64,000 bases of DNA, from the NCBI RefSeq assembly GCF_900113705.1, contig NZ_FOQI01000009.1, positions 1 through 64,000 on the forward strand, in the 5' to 3' direction. The DNA is from Collimonas sp. OK307. GTDB taxonomy: Bacteria > Pseudomonadota > Gammaproteobacteria > Burkholderiales > Burkholderiaceae_D. Below the pieces are notes generated by a model. It had not been told where the DNA came from, did no database searches, and worked only from the letters and a program-made list of their open reading frames with translations. Below, one piece after another: positions 45,466 to 56,028 of the stretch. Numbering within the stretch: position 1 is the stretch's first letter; each line of letters starts with the position of its first letter. The position numbers were made by a program, and so were the translations under genes.

Positions 45466-46559
45466 ACTCCAGCAAAAACAACGCAAAACGCTTGCTAATC
45501 ATGGCGGCAGGAACCGGCGGTCACATATTCCCAGGCCTGGCGATTGCCGACACCATGCGCGCGCGCGGCTGGCAAGTGAGTTGGCTAGGCACCACCCATG
45601 GCATGGAGTGCGATCTGGTGCCGCAGCATGGCATCGAGATGGACAAGATTACTTTTTCCGGCTTGCGCGGCAAAGGTTTGGCGCATACGTTGGGCGGCGC
45701 CTGGCGCATGTTGCTGAGTTTTCCTGCATGCTTCCGTATCCTGGGCCGGCGCCAGGCCGATGTAGTGTTGGGCATGGGCGGTTATGTGACAGTGCCGGGC
45801 GGAGCAATGGCGCGTCTGCGCGGCGTGCCGTTGGTGCTGGTGAATGCCGATGCGGCTTTGCTGTTATCGAACAAGACCCTGACGCCGCTGGCGCAACGTG
45901 TGTTGTTCGGCTTTCCGGCAGATTTCGGACGTGCGGCGAGCAAAGCACTGGTCACCGGCAATCCGGTACGCAAGGAAATCCTGGCGTTGCCGTTGCCGGC
46001 AGAACGTTATAGCGGCCGCATCGGCCCGTTGCGTCTGCTGGTGGTGGGCGGCAGCCTGGGCGCCAAGGCGCTCAACGATTGTTTGCCGGCAGCCCTGGCT
46101 TTGATACCGGCCGATTTGCGGCCAAGCGTCACGCATCAATCCGGCAAACAGCATATCGATGCCTTGCGTAGCGCCTACGCAGCGGCGGGTGTAACGGCAG
46201 AGGTCGTGGCGTTTATCGACGATATGCCGCGCCGTTATGCCGATGCCGATCTGGTGATTTGCCGGGCCGGGGCGATCACGGTGTCGGAACTGACCGCAGC
46301 CGGCGTCGCCAGCGTACTGGTGCCGCTGGTGGCATCGACCACTTCGCACCAGCGTGACAATGCACGCTGGATGGCGACACAGAAAGCGGCGATTCATTTA
46401 CCGCAAACCGACTTAAGCAAAGAGCGCCTGGCCGCGTTGTTGACGCGGATCTCGCGTCAGGACTGCCAAACGATGGCGCAGGCAGCATATGAAAACGGCC
46501 GGCGCGATGCCAATCAGGCGATCGCGCAGGTTCTTGAAGAATTAGCAGGTGACGTATGA
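45462..46559 (+). CDS. murG: Lipid II synthase (GlcNAc transferase) MurG
   Basis: A 365-residue peripheral membrane GT28 enzyme that transfers GlcNAc to lipid I. Glycine-rich loops [16 protein letters not shown] and [13 protein letters not shown], and the UDP-GlcNAc site [15 protein letters not shown], are clear. The ATG at 45462 overlaps the ftsW stop; a 23-codon extension upstream is rejected. It overlaps murC by 4 bp. Confidence 0.97.
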   Translation: MNSSKNNAKRLLIMAAGTGGHIFPGLAIADTMRARGWQVSWLGTTHGMECDLVPQHGIEMDKITFSGLRGKGLAHTLGGAWRMLLSFPACFRILGRRQADVVLGMGGYVTVPGGAMARLRGVPLVLVNADAALLLSNKTLTPLAQRVLFGFPADFGRAASKALVTGNPVRKEILALPLPAERYSGRIGPLRLLVVGGSLGAKALNDCLPAALALIPADLRPSVTHQSGKQHIDALRSAYAAAGVTAEVVAFIDDMPRRYADADLVICRAGAITVSELTAAGVASVLVPLVASTTSHQRDNARWMATQKAAIHLPQTDLSKERLAALLTRISRQDCQTMAQAAYENGRRDANQAIAQVLEELAGDV

Positions 46560-47962
46560 AACATAAAGTTAAGAATATCCATTTTGTAGGTATCGGCGGC
46601 AGCGGCATGAGCGGCATCGCAGAGGTGCTGTTGAATCTCGGTTATACGATCTCTGGCTCCGATCTCGGCAGCAATGCGGCTACCCGGCGATTGGTAAGCC
46701 TGGGCGCCAAAATCAGCAAAGGTCATGCGGCGGCAAATATCGACCAGGCACATGCGATTGTCACTTCGACAGCGGTGCAAGCGGATAACCCGGAAGTAGT
46801 TGCTGCGCGTGAAAAGCATATTCCCATCGTGCCACGCGCAGTCATGCTGGCAGAGTTGATGCGCCTCAAGCGCGGCATCGCGATTGCCGGGACGCACGGC
46901 AAGACCACCACCACCAGCCTGGTGGCGAGTGTGCTGGCGCAAGGCGGCCTGGATCCGACTTTTGTGATCGGCGGCCGCCTCACCAGTGCCGGTGCTAACG
47001 CCAAACTGGGTTCCGGCGACTTTATCGTGGCCGAAGCCGATGAATCGGACGCTTCGTTCCTGAATCTGTCGCCAGTGATTGAGGTCATCACCAATATCGA
47101 TGCGGATCATATGGATACCTATGATCACGATTTCAACAAACTGAAGCAGGCCTTTGTCGAATTTACCCAGCGCCTGCCATTTTATGGCGTGGCGGTGTTG
47201 TGCATGGATGATGCCAATGTGCGCGAAATCATGCCGCAGATTTCCAAGCTGATTACTACCTACGGATTCCATGAAGATGCTGATGTGCGCGCGATCGATG
47301 CCAAGGCAGTGGGTGGCCACATGCAATTCACGGTGATTCAAAAAGGTTTTGCGGCAATGCCGATCAGCCTGAATCAGCCGGGCATGCACAATGTCCAGAA
47401 CGCTTGCGCGGCGATTGCGATTGCGCGCGAGCTTGGCGTCGCAGACACAGCGATTCAGCAAGCGCTGACAGAATTTAACGGCGTTGGCCGCCGCTTCACG
47501 CGCTACGGCGAGATCAAACTACAGGATGCCGCAGGCAAGCCAAACGGTGAATTCGCGCTGGTCGACGATTACGGCCATCATCCGGTAGAAACCGCGGCGA
47601 CGATTTCCGCAGCGCGCGGCGCCTATCCGGGACGCCGTCTGGTGCTGGTATTCCAGCCGCATCGTTACACCCGTACCCGCGATCTGTTTGAAGATTTTGT
47701 AAAAGTACTGTCGACGGTTGACGTGCTGGTGCTGGCGGAGGTGTATGCCGCCGGCGAAGCGCCGATCGTGGCGGCCGATGGTCGCGCTCTGGCGCACGCC
47801 TTGCGGGTTGCCGGCATGGCCGAGCTGGTATTTGTAGAAGACATCAACGATATGCCGGCGTCGATTCTGAACATCGCGCGCGACGGCGACGTCGTGATGA
47901 CCATGGGGGCAGGCTCGATTAGCGGAGTACCTGGCAAGTTGGCGCAACTGATAGAGCAATAG
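46556..47962 (+). CDS. murC: UDP-MurNAc:L-alanine ligase
   Basis: A 468-residue Mur ligase adding the first residue of the stem peptide. [20 protein letters not shown], the P-loop [24 protein letters not shown] and [10 protein letters not shown] are family landmarks. It is followed by ddl after 14 bp. Confidence 0.98.
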   Translation: MKHKVKNIHFVGIGGSGMSGIAEVLLNLGYTISGSDLGSNAATRRLVSLGAKISKGHAAANIDQAHAIVTSTAVQADNPEVVAAREKHIPIVPRAVMLAELMRLKRGIAIAGTHGKTTTTSLVASVLAQGGLDPTFVIGGRLTSAGANAKLGSGDFIVAEADESDASFLNLSPVIEVITNIDADHMDTYDHDFNKLKQAFVEFTQRLPFYGVAVLCMDDANVREIMPQISKLITTYGFHEDADVRAIDAKAVGGHMQFTVIQKGFAAMPISLNQPGMHNVQNACAAIAIARELGVADTAIQQALTEFNGVGRRFTRYGEIKLQDAAGKPNGEFALVDDYGHHPVETAATISAARGAYPGRRLVLVFQPHRYTRTRDLFEDFVKVLSTVDVLVLAEVYAAGEAPIVAADGRALAHALRVAGMAELVFVEDINDMPASILNIARDGDVVMTMGAGSISGVPGKLAQLIEQ

Positions 47963-47976
47963 GCAAGAGTAAAGAC

Positions 47977-48963
47977 ATGAGCAAAAAAATGACAGGTCAT
48001 CAATTCGGAAAAGTCGGCGTGCTGTTCGGCGGGCGTTCGGCCGAGCGCGAAGTCTCCATCATGTCTGGAACAGGCGTGTTGCAGGCCTTGAAAAGCCGTG
48101 GCATCGACGCCCATCTGTTTGATTCGGGCGAGCGTAGCCTGGCGGAACTGGCGGCGGAAAAATTTGATTGCGTCTTTATCGCCTTACACGGCCGCTATGG
48201 CGAAGACGGTACGATGCAAGGCGCGCTGGAACAGCTCGGCATCCCGTACACCGGTCCGGGCGTGATGGCATCTGCGATTGCGATGGACAAGGTCATGACC
48301 AAGCGTGTCTGGCAAAGCATGGCATTGCCGACACCGCGTTTTATCGTCCTGGATGCCCATAGCGCCACTCGCGAAGAATTGCGTCAGGTGCCGGATGTGC
48401 TGGGTTTGCCGCTGATGCTGAAAGCGCCGCATGAGGGATCGACCATCGGCATCAGCAAGGTCGCCGGTTATTCCGACATGAACGAAGGTTTTGCGTTATG
48501 CGCCAAATTCGATGAAGTGGTGCTGGCTGAAGAGTTCATCGCCGGACGCGAGTTGACGGTGCCGGTGTTGGGGGCCGGGCGTAATGCCCGCGCCTTGCCT
48601 GTCGTCGAGATTCGCGCGCCTGATGGCAATTACGATTATCAGCATAAATATTTTACCGACGACACCAAATATCTGTGCCCGGCGCCGTTGGACGAGGCCT
48701 TGACCCAGCGCATACAGTCGCTGGCGGTGCAGGCATTCAATGCTCTCGGATGCGAAGGCTGGGCTCGGGTCGATTTCATGTTGCGCTCATCGGATAACGA
48801 ACCGTTCCTGCTGGAGATAAACACTTCGCCAGGGATGACCGGCCATTCGCTGGTGCCGATCGCGGCCAAGGCGAACGGTGTCAGTTACGAAGATTTGTGC
48901 GTCGAAATACTGAAATCGGCCTCGCTTGATTTGAAGCCGTCGAAAGACTGGAAGCCGGATTGA
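47977..48963 (+). CDS. ddl: D-alanine:D-alanine ligase
   Basis: A 328-residue ATP-grasp enzyme making D-Ala-D-Ala for Mur[50 protein letters not shown] and [15 protein letters not shown] are diagnostic. The first ATG ([15 protein letters not shown]) gives normal length. It is followed by a 70-bp gap and ftsQ. Confidence 0.96.
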   Translation: MSKKMTGHQFGKVGVLFGGRSAEREVSIMSGTGVLQALKSRGIDAHLFDSGERSLAELAAEKFDCVFIALHGRYGEDGTMQGALEQLGIPYTGPGVMASAIAMDKVMTKRVWQSMALPTPRFIVLDAHSATREELRQVPDVLGLPLMLKAPHEGSTIGISKVAGYSDMNEGFALCAKFDEVVLAEEFIAGRELTVPVLGAGRNARALPVVEIRAPDGNYDYQHKYFTDDTKYLCPAPLDEALTQRIQSLAVQAFNALGCEGWARVDFMLRSSDNEPFLLEINTSPGMTGHSLVPIAAKANGVSYEDLCVEILKSASLDLKPSKDWKPD

Positions 48964-49033
48964 TCCCGGTTCAGAAAGAAAGTTGAATATTTTTAAGAAT
49001 TAACTAACGATCCAAGCGATAAAGTCGATAACC

Positions 49034-49801
49034 ATGTGGCAAGACATCAAAATGTTGAACGCGGTCTCCGGCGCCTTGCTGGGACTGGCTGCGCTCGCAT
49101 TGCTGGCGTCTGGCGTCTGGTGGCTGGCGCAGCGGCCAATGTTTACACTGAAGACGATTCGGATTGAAGCTGCCGGGCAGAGTGAACTGCGGCGCGTCAA
49201 TCCATTGATCATCCGGGCCAGCGCACTACCTCGCATCAAGGGTAATTTTTTTACCGCCAACCTGGACACGGTGCGTACCGCTTTTGAATCGGTGCCATGG
49301 GTGCGCAAGGCAGCGGTGCAACGTGAATGGCCGAACACGCTGATCGTGACGATCGAAGAGCATCAGCCGCTGGCGACCTGGGACGATGACGGCCGCCTGC
49401 TGTCTGTGTATGGCGATTTGTTTACCGCCAACCTGGACGAAGCGGAAGAAGACGGCGAGTTGTTGCGCATGTCCGGCCCGAAAGGCAGCGAGAAAGATGT
49501 AACGGCGCGCCTGGCCGATTTCCGCTCATGGTTTGCGCCGCTGAAGCTGAACCCGGTGGGAGTGGAGTTGTCGACGCGTTATGCATGGACCGTGAAACTG
49601 GATAACGGCATGACGGTAGAGCTGGGGCGAGAGCAGAACAAGAACACGCTGAAAGACCGCGTGGCACGACTGGTGCAGATCTATCCGCAACTGCTGTCGC
49701 GTTTGCAGAACCGGATTGAAAGTGTAGATATGCGGTATCCGAATGGCTTGGCGCTGAAGGCGAGCGGCATGTCGGGCGGATTGGGAAGCAAGAAAAAATA
49801 A
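49034..49801 (+). CDS. ftsQ: Cell division protein FtsQ
   Basis: A 255-residue bitopic divisome protein. A short cytoplasmic part is followed by a membrane helix (ALLGLAALALLASGVWWLAQ). The POTRA domain begins at FTLKTIRIEAAGQSELRRVN and includes VPWVRKAAVQREWPNTLIVTIEEHQP. The beta domain follows. FtsQ bridges the early divisome and FtsBL/FtsWI. It starts 10 bp ahead of ftsA. Confidence 0.96.
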   Translation: MWQDIKMLNAVSGALLGLAALALLASGVWWLAQRPMFTLKTIRIEAAGQSELRRVNPLIIRASALPRIKGNFFTANLDTVRTAFESVPWVRKAAVQREWPNTLIVTIEEHQPLATWDDDGRLLSVYGDLFTANLDEAEEDGELLRMSGPKGSEKDVTARLADFRSWFAPLKLNPVGVELSTRYAWTVKLDNGMTVELGREQNKNTLKDRVARLVQIYPQLLSRLQNRIESVDMRYPNGLALKASGMSGGLGSKKK

Positions 49802-49811
49802 GCGAAACACT

Positions 49812-51044
49812 ATGACAAAAGACGCAAAAAATTTGATCGTCGGTCTCGACATCGGTACCTCCAAAGTGGTTGCCGTGGTTGCCGAGGTATTGTCCGACGG
49901 GCGCCATGAAGTCATCGGCCTGGGCCAGGCTGAATCCAAGGGGCTGAAAAAAGGCGTGGTGGTAAATATCGAAGCCACCGTCGAGTCTATCCAGCGCGCG
50001 TTGGAAGAAGCGGAACTGATGGCCGACTGCAAGATCCGCAATGTCTACACCGGGATCGCAGGCAGCCATATCCGCAGCTTCAATTCCAGCGGCATGGTGG
50101 CGATCAAGGACAAGGAAGTCAGCGCAGCCGATGTCTCGCGCGTTATAGAAACGGCCAAGGCCGTCAATATTCCTACCGACCAGCAATTGCTGCATACCGT
50201 GCCGCAGGAATTTATTGTCGATAGCCAGGAAGATGTACGTGAACCAATCGGCATGAGCGGCATCCGACTGGAAGTGAAAGTGCACATCGTCACCGGCGCG
50301 GTATCGGCGGTACAGAACATCGTCAAGTGCATCCGGCGCTGTGGACTGGAAGTGTCGGACCTGACCTTGCAGCCGCTGGCATCGGCAGATGCGGTACTTA
50401 CATCTGACGAGAAAGAGCTGGGTGTGGTGCTGGTTGATATCGGTGGCGGGACTACCGACGTTGCAGTGTTCACGGAAGGCGCGATCCGGCATACCGCGGT
50501 GATTCCGATTGCCGGCGACCAGATTACCAACGACATTGCGATGGCACTGCGTACGCCGACCAATGAAGCAGAGGAAATCAAGCTGCGTTACGGCGTGGCC
50601 AAACAGATTCTGGCCGATCCGGGCGAAACGCTGGAAGTGCCTGGCCTGGGCGATCGCAATCCACGCACCTTGTCGCGTCAGGCTTTGGCGGCAGTGATCG
50701 AACCGCGCGTCGAAGAGTTGTTTGCGTTGGTGCACCAGGTGGTGCGCGAGTCTGGATATGAAGAGGTGTTGTCGAGCGGTGTGGTGTTGACCGGCGGCTC
50801 GGCAATGATGCCCGGCATGATCGAACTGGCGGAGGATATTTTCCTCAAGCCTGCGCGCCTGGGCACGCCGGAGTATCACGGCCAGTTGGCTGACGTCGTC
50901 CGCAGCCCGCGTTATTCGACTGTGTTGGGTTTGTTGCTGGAAGCGAAAAAGCAGTACCTGCGTGGCTACATCGTGACACGTCAGGAAGGTTCGGCGAAGG
51001 CAATCTGGCAGCGCATGAAGGAATGGTTCCTGGGTAATTTTTAA
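49812..51044 (+). CDS. ftsA: Cell division actin-like protein FtsA
   Basis: A 410-residue actin-fold ATPase that tethers FtsZ to the membrane. GLDIGTSKVVAVVAEV is the first phosphate loop, VVLVDIGGGTTDVAVF the second, and VVLTGGSAMMPG the adenosine motif. The C-terminal amphipathic anchor is IWQRMKEWFLGNF. It is followed by a 146-bp gap before ftsZ that may hold a promoter, though I cannot point to a good one. Confidence 0.97.
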   Translation: MTKDAKNLIVGLDIGTSKVVAVVAEVLSDGRHEVIGLGQAESKGLKKGVVVNIEATVESIQRALEEAELMADCKIRNVYTGIAGSHIRSFNSSGMVAIKDKEVSAADVSRVIETAKAVNIPTDQQLLHTVPQEFIVDSQEDVREPIGMSGIRLEVKVHIVTGAVSAVQNIVKCIRRCGLEVSDLTLQPLASADAVLTSDEKELGVVLVDIGGGTTDVAVFTEGAIRHTAVIPIAGDQITNDIAMALRTPTNEAEEIKLRYGVAKQILADPGETLEVPGLGDRNPRTLSRQALAAVIEPRVEELFALVHQVVRESGYEEVLSSGVVLTGGSAMMPGMIELAEDIFLKPARLGTPEYHGQLADVVRSPRYSTVLGLLLEAKKQYLRGYIVTRQEGSAKAIWQRMKEWFLGNF

Positions 51045-51190
51045 TACGCTTTTCAATATATTTGTTTAGTACGGTTTTTAATACGAGATTTGTTTTTAAC
51101 GTTGTTTGTGCAACACGCAGTTGTCAGTTGCTAGGCCTCACACAGCGTGATGCCTATTGACTGAATGCTGCATCTTTATGAGGAAATATC

Positions 51191-52366
51191 ATGGAAATCG
51201 ATATGCTTGACAATGCAACTTTGGGCACCGTGATTAAAGTCGTCGGCGTCGGTGGCGCCGGCGGTAATGCGGTCCAACATATGATCAACAAGGGTGTGTC
51301 CGGCGTGGAGTTCATTGCCGCTAACACTGATGCACAGGCGCTCAAGCAATCGAAGGCGCATAACGTGATCCAGATCGGCGAGACCGGCCTGGGTGCCGGT
51401 ATGAAGCCGTCGGTTGGCCGCCAGCTGGCCGAAGAATCGCGTAGCCGCATCGAAGATGCACTGCGCGGTGCGCACATGGTGTTCATCGCCGCAGGCATGG
51501 GCGGCGGCACCGGCACCGGTGCTGCACCGGTGGTGGCGCAGATCGCCAAGGAGCAAGGCGCGCTGACGGTGGCGGTGGTGTCGAAGCCGTTCTCCTACGA
51601 AGGCCAGAAGTGCATGGATATCGCCGATGAAGGTCTGGAAGCATTGTCCCAGCATGTCGATTCGCTGATCATCATTCTCAACGAAAAGCTCGAAGAGATT
51701 TATGAAGACGACAGCATGATGGAGTGGCTGCAACACGCCGACGACGTACTCAACAATGCCGTTGCCGGGATCGCCGAAATCATCAACGTGCCTGGTCATA
51801 TCAACGTCGACTTCAATGACGTCAAGACCATCATGGGTGAACAAGGCAAGGCAATGATGGGTACTGCTACTGCGCACGGTGTAGATCGCGCGCGTCTGGC
51901 AGCGGAGCAGGCCGTCGCCTCGCCGTTGTTGGATGGCATCGATTTGTCCGGCGCCCGCGGGGTGTTGGTCAACGTGACTGCCAGCCGCAGCCTGAAGGGT
52001 AAGGAAATCAAGGAAGTGATGGCAACCGTGCGTGCTTTTGCGGCGCCGGATGCATCGATTGCCCAAGGGATTGCCTACGACGAAACCATGGGCGACGATA
52101 TCCGCGTCACCGTGGTGGCAACCGGCCTGGGCCGTGCACGCAAGTCGGTGCAACTGGTGCAAGCGCCAATGATGCGTACCGGTACCCACAACGAGCCGAT
52201 GATGCATGGCCAGGCTTCGGTGGGACATGGCAGCTCTTCGTTCGAAGGCATGAAGGCGCCGGCAGTATGGCGTCGCGAATCGGCTTCCGACACGGTGCGG
52301 GCTTTGGAAAAGAACGGTATGGAAACCTACGACATCCCGGCTTTCTTGCGCAAGCAGGCCGATTAA
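51191..52366 (+). CDS. ftsZ: Cell division GTPase FtsZ
   Basis: A 391-residue tubulin-like GTPase forming the Z-ring. VVGVGGAGGNAV and the tubulin signature GGGTGTGAAPVVAQIA bind GTP; the T7 region contains NVDFNDVKTIM. A short linker leads to the C-terminal FtsA/ZipA-binding peptide DIPAFLRKQAD. It ends the dcw cluster and a strong terminator lies downstream. Confidence 0.98.
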   Translation: MEIDMLDNATLGTVIKVVGVGGAGGNAVQHMINKGVSGVEFIAANTDAQALKQSKAHNVIQIGETGLGAGMKPSVGRQLAEESRSRIEDALRGAHMVFIAAGMGGGTGTGAAPVVAQIAKEQGALTVAVVSKPFSYEGQKCMDIADEGLEALSQHVDSLIIILNEKLEEIYEDDSMMEWLQHADDVLNNAVAGIAEIINVPGHINVDFNDVKTIMGEQGKAMMGTATAHGVDRARLAAEQAVASPLLDGIDLSGARGVLVNVTASRSLKGKEIKEVMATVRAFAAPDASIAQGIAYDETMGDDIRVTVVATGLGRARKSVQLVQAPMMRTGTHNEPMMHGQASVGHGSSSFEGMKAPAVWRRESASDTVRALEKNGMETYDIPAFLRKQAD

Positions 52367-52476
52367 ATCCAGGTTGTTCTGACGGGCGCTGATGGCGGGC
52401 AATGGCAAATTCGAATACCCGCTATCAGCGTCAGCGTTCTGCATGAATTTGCGGAACAAGGCATACTGCGGGTTCC

Positions 52477-52508
52477 ACGCCGCGTCGAAAGGCGCGGCGT
52501 TTTCTTTT
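52477..52508 (+). terminator. Intrinsic terminator of the dcw cluster
   Basis: ACGCCGCG (52477-52484) pairs perfectly with CGCGGCGT (52493-52500) around an 8-nt loop, followed by TTTCTTTT. Confidence 0.9.
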
Positions 52509-52617
52509 GTGGGATCCACAGACATTCGACGTTTCTGAAATGTGGCAAAGCGGTTCTATTTACCGTTGTGCCGAGAGTTTCAGGGGCGCCATCAATTACC
52601 TAGACAAGGACTACATC

Positions 52618-53124
52618 ATGACTATCAAGATCGGCGATCGCCTGCCAGAAGGCAAATTAGCAGAATTCATCGAAACCGAAACCGAAGGTTGCGCACTTGG
52701 ACCGAATACGTTCAATGTCAGCGATCTGGTCAAAGGCAAGAAAATCGCTTTGTTCGCGGTACCTGGCGCTTTCACGCCGACTTGTTCCGCCAAGCATCTG
52801 CCAGGCTATATCCAGCACGCAGCGGAATTCAAGGCCAAGGGCGTAGATGAGATCTGGGCGATTTCGGTCAATGACGCGTTCGTCATGGGCGCCTGGGGCC
52901 GTGATCAGAAAGCCACCGGCATCGTGCGTTTGCTGGCCGACGGCAATGCCGATTTCGTCAAGGCGCTGGGTCTGGACGCCGATTTCGGCAAGTTCGGCAT
53001 GGGCGTGCGTTCGCAGCGTTTCTCGGCGCTGATCGACGACGGCGTGGTCACGCAGCTGAACGTTGAGCAAGGTGGCAAGTTTGAAGTGTCCAATGCGGAA
53101 ACCCTGCTGGCGCAACTGGCTTAA
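52618..53124 (+). CDS. Peroxiredoxin (Prx5-like)
   Basis: A 168-residue thiol peroxidase of the Prx5/AhpE-like redoxin group. The peroxidatic cysteine is in AVPGAFTPTCSAKHLPGY. Conserved WAISVNDAFVMGAW and MGVRSQRFSALIDDGVV follow. The ATG at 52618 follows AAGGA and is chosen over an in-frame extension from 52507. It has its own terminator, so it is probably monocistronic. Confidence 0.92.
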   Translation: MTIKIGDRLPEGKLAEFIETETEGCALGPNTFNVSDLVKGKKIALFAVPGAFTPTCSAKHLPGYIQHAAEFKAKGVDEIWAISVNDAFVMGAWGRDQKATGIVRLLADGNADFVKALGLDADFGKFGMGVRSQRFSALIDDGVVTQLNVEQGGKFEVSNAETLLAQLA

Positions 53125-53159
53125 ACGGCCGACAGGCTCCTAGATCGGCTGTAGGCAAG

Positions 53160-53192
53160 GCGGCGCTGGCCTGAGGGCTGGCGCCGCTTTTT
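53160..53192 (+). terminator. Intrinsic terminator after peroxiredoxin
   Basis: GCGGCGC (53160-53166) pairs with GCGCCGC (53181-53187), followed by T5. Confidence 0.85.
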
Positions 53193-53286
53193 AATTGTAC
53201 GGACAGAAACATGAAGCCGTGTTTTTTACCCCACAGTAGCTACACATCGTTACAGAATAATTATCAGTCAGATTTATAATGTCATC

Positions 53287-54222
53287 ATGTTGAAACAACG
53301 TACCATCAAGAAAATTGTCAAAACGACAGGCATTGGCGTCCACTCCGGCACCAAGGTCGAGCTGACCCTGCGTCCGGCAGCCGTGGACACCGGGATCATT
53401 TTCCGTCGTGTCGATATCGACCCGGCCGTCGACTTCCCGGCGAAAGCAACCGAAGTCGGCGATACGCGCATGGCCTCGGTGCTGGTCAAGGATGGAGTGC
53501 GGGTATCGACCATCGAGCATTTGATGTCTGCCTGCTCCGGGCTTGGCATTGATAATCTGTATGTCGACGTGACTGCCGAAGAAATTCCCATCATGGACGG
53601 CTCGGCATCGTCGTTCGTGTTCTTGCTACAGCAGGCCGGACTGGAAGAGCAGAACGCCGCCAAGAAATTCGTCCGCATCAAAAAATCCGTTGAAGTCCGC
53701 GAAGGCCAGGGCGACCGCGAAAAATGGGCGCGGCTGGATCCTTGCAATGGTTTCAAGCTCAAGTTCTTTATCGAATTCAATCACCCGGCAGTGGATGGCA
53801 CCGGCCAGACCGCCGAGGTCGATTTCAGCATCCAGTCGTATGTGAAAGAAATTGCGCGCGCGCGTACCTTCGGCTTTATGCAAGATGTGGAAACCATGCG
53901 CGGCCTGGGGCTGGCGCGCGGCGGTTCGCTAGAAAATGCGATCGTCATGGATGAATACCGGATCCTCAACAGCGACGGCTTGCGCTACGAAAACGAGTTC
54001 GTTCGCCACAAGATCCTGGACGCCATCGGTGACCTGTACCTGATCGGCCATCCGCTGCTGGCCAGTTACACTGCCCACAAGTCCGGCCACGGATTGAATA
54101 ACCAGTTGTTGCGCGCTTTATTGGCTCAGCCGGATGCGTATGATGTGGTCAGCTTCGATGAGCTAGCCGAAGCGCCGGGCGCCTACCAACGCCAGGTCGG
54201 GCAAGAGTGGGCGTTGAATTGA
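53287..54222 (+). CDS. lpxC: UDP-3-O-acyl-N-acetylglucosamine deacetylase
   Basis: A 311-residue zinc enzyme, the committed step of lipid A synthesis. [28 protein letters not shown] is the N-terminal signature; zinc ligands are in [17 protein letters not shown] and the [14 protein letters not shown] segment; the catalytic histidine is in [15 protein letters not shown]. It follows the dcw cluster as in other betaproteobacteria. Confidence 0.97.
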   Translation: MLKQRTIKKIVKTTGIGVHSGTKVELTLRPAAVDTGIIFRRVDIDPAVDFPAKATEVGDTRMASVLVKDGVRVSTIEHLMSACSGLGIDNLYVDVTAEEIPIMDGSASSFVFLLQQAGLEEQNAAKKFVRIKKSVEVREGQGDREKWARLDPCNGFKLKFFIEFNHPAVDGTGQTAEVDFSIQSYVKEIARARTFGFMQDVETMRGLGLARGGSLENAIVMDEYRILNSDGLRYENEFVRHKILDAIGDLYLIGHPLLASYTAHKSGHGLNNQLLRALLAQPDAYDVVSFDELAEAPGAYQRQVGQEWALN

Positions 54223-54297
54223 GTTTTTACTAAGTGTTTGTGTATAATGTCATTTTCGCAATATAGCGTTATTCTTTGCCTGTAGCGATTCGATGAT

Positions 54298-54798
54298 TTA
54301 TTTCTTCTCGCTATAGCGTCTGACCATCGCTGCGATAGCATTTTTCAGTGCTTCGTTTGCAGCTGATGGCTCCAGTTCCTCCATCAACGAAGAGAATGCC
54401 GAAACCGCTTTGGATGAAAGCAGGGCTTGCTTGACAGCAGGCGCTTTCATTAGATTTTGGCTTACTTGCACTTTGATTCGGATTGCATTAATCTGCCAAT
54501 TTCCTGCTAGCAATTGGCTTTGCAAGCGTGGCAGTTGCTGCTTCAATTTGCTTGCAAGTGCGGCGTTGGGCGCGGATAGTACCAGTTGCCCGGCTTCGCA
54601 TTGCAATACTTCGCAGGTACTGAACATGGCAGGCAATTCGGCGGCAATTTGCTTTTGCAGCGCCGCCATGCGTGTGACAGCGGGCAGCAATGCCGCCATC
54701 TTGTCATTTCCCCGTAAAAAATCGGTAGCGGCTTTTTGAGTCTGAGGCCTGGAACTCGTTGTCGCTGGCCGGTAAGAAGAAGGTGAGAGTCTACGCAT
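54298..54798 (-). CDS. dciA: DUF721 family protein, DciA-like
   Basis: A 166-residue protein of the DUF721/DciA family, whose studied members load or regulate the replicative helicase DnaB. The KH-like core is visible (AAELPAMFSTCEVLQCEAGQLVLSAPNAALASKLKQQLPRL). N- and C-terminal tails are basic. It is divergent from the M23 peptidase gene with 54 bp between the two starts. The order lpxC / DUF721 / M23 / secA is recurrent in Burkholderiales. The gene name is an inference from the family. Confidence 0.78.
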   Translation of the reverse strand: MRRLSPSSYRPATTSSRPQTQKAATDFLRGNDKMAALLPAVTRMAALQKQIAAELPAMFSTCEVLQCEAGQLVLSAPNAALASKLKQQLPRLQSQLLAGNWQINAIRIKVQVSQNLMKAPAVKQALLSSKAVSAFSSLMEELEPSAANEALKNAIAAMVRRYSEKK

Positions 54799-54852
54799 GA
54801 TGGTGAAACCTTATCACACCTGTGACCCGCTAAGGGCGTCACCGGAGCTGCA

Positions 54853-55806
54853 ATGCAGGTAATTCTGTTGCACCCGCGTTTTAATCGCGCAAAATCCATC
54901 ACTTTAGGCGCCAGGCACATCTCATTGATGATCGCCGCTTTTCTATTGGCGGTATTGCTGGCGACTGGATTGTTATATTTCCTCACGGCCCGCTACGCGA
55001 TCGGTTTACCGTTTGCCGGCAAGGCTGCCAGCAGCTCTGCGGCCGGACTGCAGGATAAAGACAAATACCTGAAAGAAAACCTGGCGGCGATGGCCATCAA
55101 ACTGGGTGAAATGCAGGCGCAGTTGATGCGCCTGGATGCGCTGGGCGAGCGGGTCCAGGGTTTAGCGGGCGTCAAGCCGGAAGAGTTCAATTTCAAGGAG
55201 GCGCCCGGCCGCGGCGGCGCCGAATCCAGCAACCTGGACGACAGGCGCTCTCACGACATGAGCATGAGCGAGTTCCAGCAGGCGCTGGACGCGATGTCGC
55301 GCGATGTCGGTTACCGTGCCGATTATCTGAACGTGGTTGAAACCGTGCTGATGAGTGACCGCATCAAATCCAAGCTGTTGCCAACCAACCAGCCGGTTAA
55401 CGTTAACTACAATTCATCAAGCTTTGGCTGGCGGCTCGATCCGTTTACCGGTCGCAGTGCATTTCATGAAGGGCTGGATTTTCCAGCATCGGTCGGCACC
55501 TCTATTGTCGCTGCTGCTGCGGGGGTGGTGATTGCTGCCGAATATCACCCGCAATACGGCAACATGCTCGATATCGACCACGGCAACGACATCATCACCC
55601 GCTATGCGCATGCGTCGAGACTGTTCGTCAAAGTGGGCGACATTGTGCAACGCGGCCAGCATATTGCCGATATCGGCACTACCGGGCGTTCCACCGGGCC
55701 GCATTTGCATTTCGAGGTACGAATAAAAGGCGTGGCGCAGGATCCACGCAAGTTTCTGAATGCCGGCACCGATCTGGCAAAGGCGGCAATATTGGCAGGA
55801 AAGTAA
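54853..55806 (+). CDS. M23 family metallopeptidase
   Basis: A 317-residue envelope peptidase. One N-terminal membrane helix (about residues 25-43) is followed by a short coiled region (LAAMAIKLGEMQAQLMRLDALGERVQGL). The LytM domain has zinc motifs HEGLD (205-209) and HLHFE (from 284), so it should be catalytically competent. It probably cleaves peptide cross-links in peptidoglycan. It lies directly upstream of secA, separated by 222 bp. Confidence 0.92.
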   Translation: MQVILLHPRFNRAKSITLGARHISLMIAAFLLAVLLATGLLYFLTARYAIGLPFAGKAASSSAAGLQDKDKYLKENLAAMAIKLGEMQAQLMRLDALGERVQGLAGVKPEEFNFKEAPGRGGAESSNLDDRRSHDMSMSEFQQALDAMSRDVGYRADYLNVVETVLMSDRIKSKLLPTNQPVNVNYNSSSFGWRLDPFTGRSAFHEGLDFPASVGTSIVAAAAGVVIAAEYHPQYGNMLDIDHGNDIITRYAHASRLFVKVGDIVQRGQHIADIGTTGRSTGPHLHFEVRIKGVAQDPRKFLNAGTDLAKAAILAGK

Positions 55807-56028
55807 GGATGTTGTTGTAATGCAAGCAGTATTGTCAGGAAGCAGTGTCAATGCGACAGCCAATACGGCACAATTTGCGCAACTTGCTATTGTTTCCTGG
55901 CGCATAACCCCAATGTGTCGGGGACTGCATGATAAAATTCTCCGATTATTTATTTAGCCACAGCCCGGTTTCGTGTCCATTCACAAGATGCCACGGAATG
56001 CCGCCGGCGCTTTTTTTAGAATCCAAGC

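Noticed and set aside
52507-52617. N-terminal extension of the peroxiredoxin
   Set aside because: The open frame runs through the dcw terminator; ATG 52618 with AAGGA gives the normal family start.
54235-54250. TATAAT after lpxC as a promoter
   Set aside because: No -35 element at a workable distance and no plus-strand gene immediately downstream; the next gene is on the minus strand.
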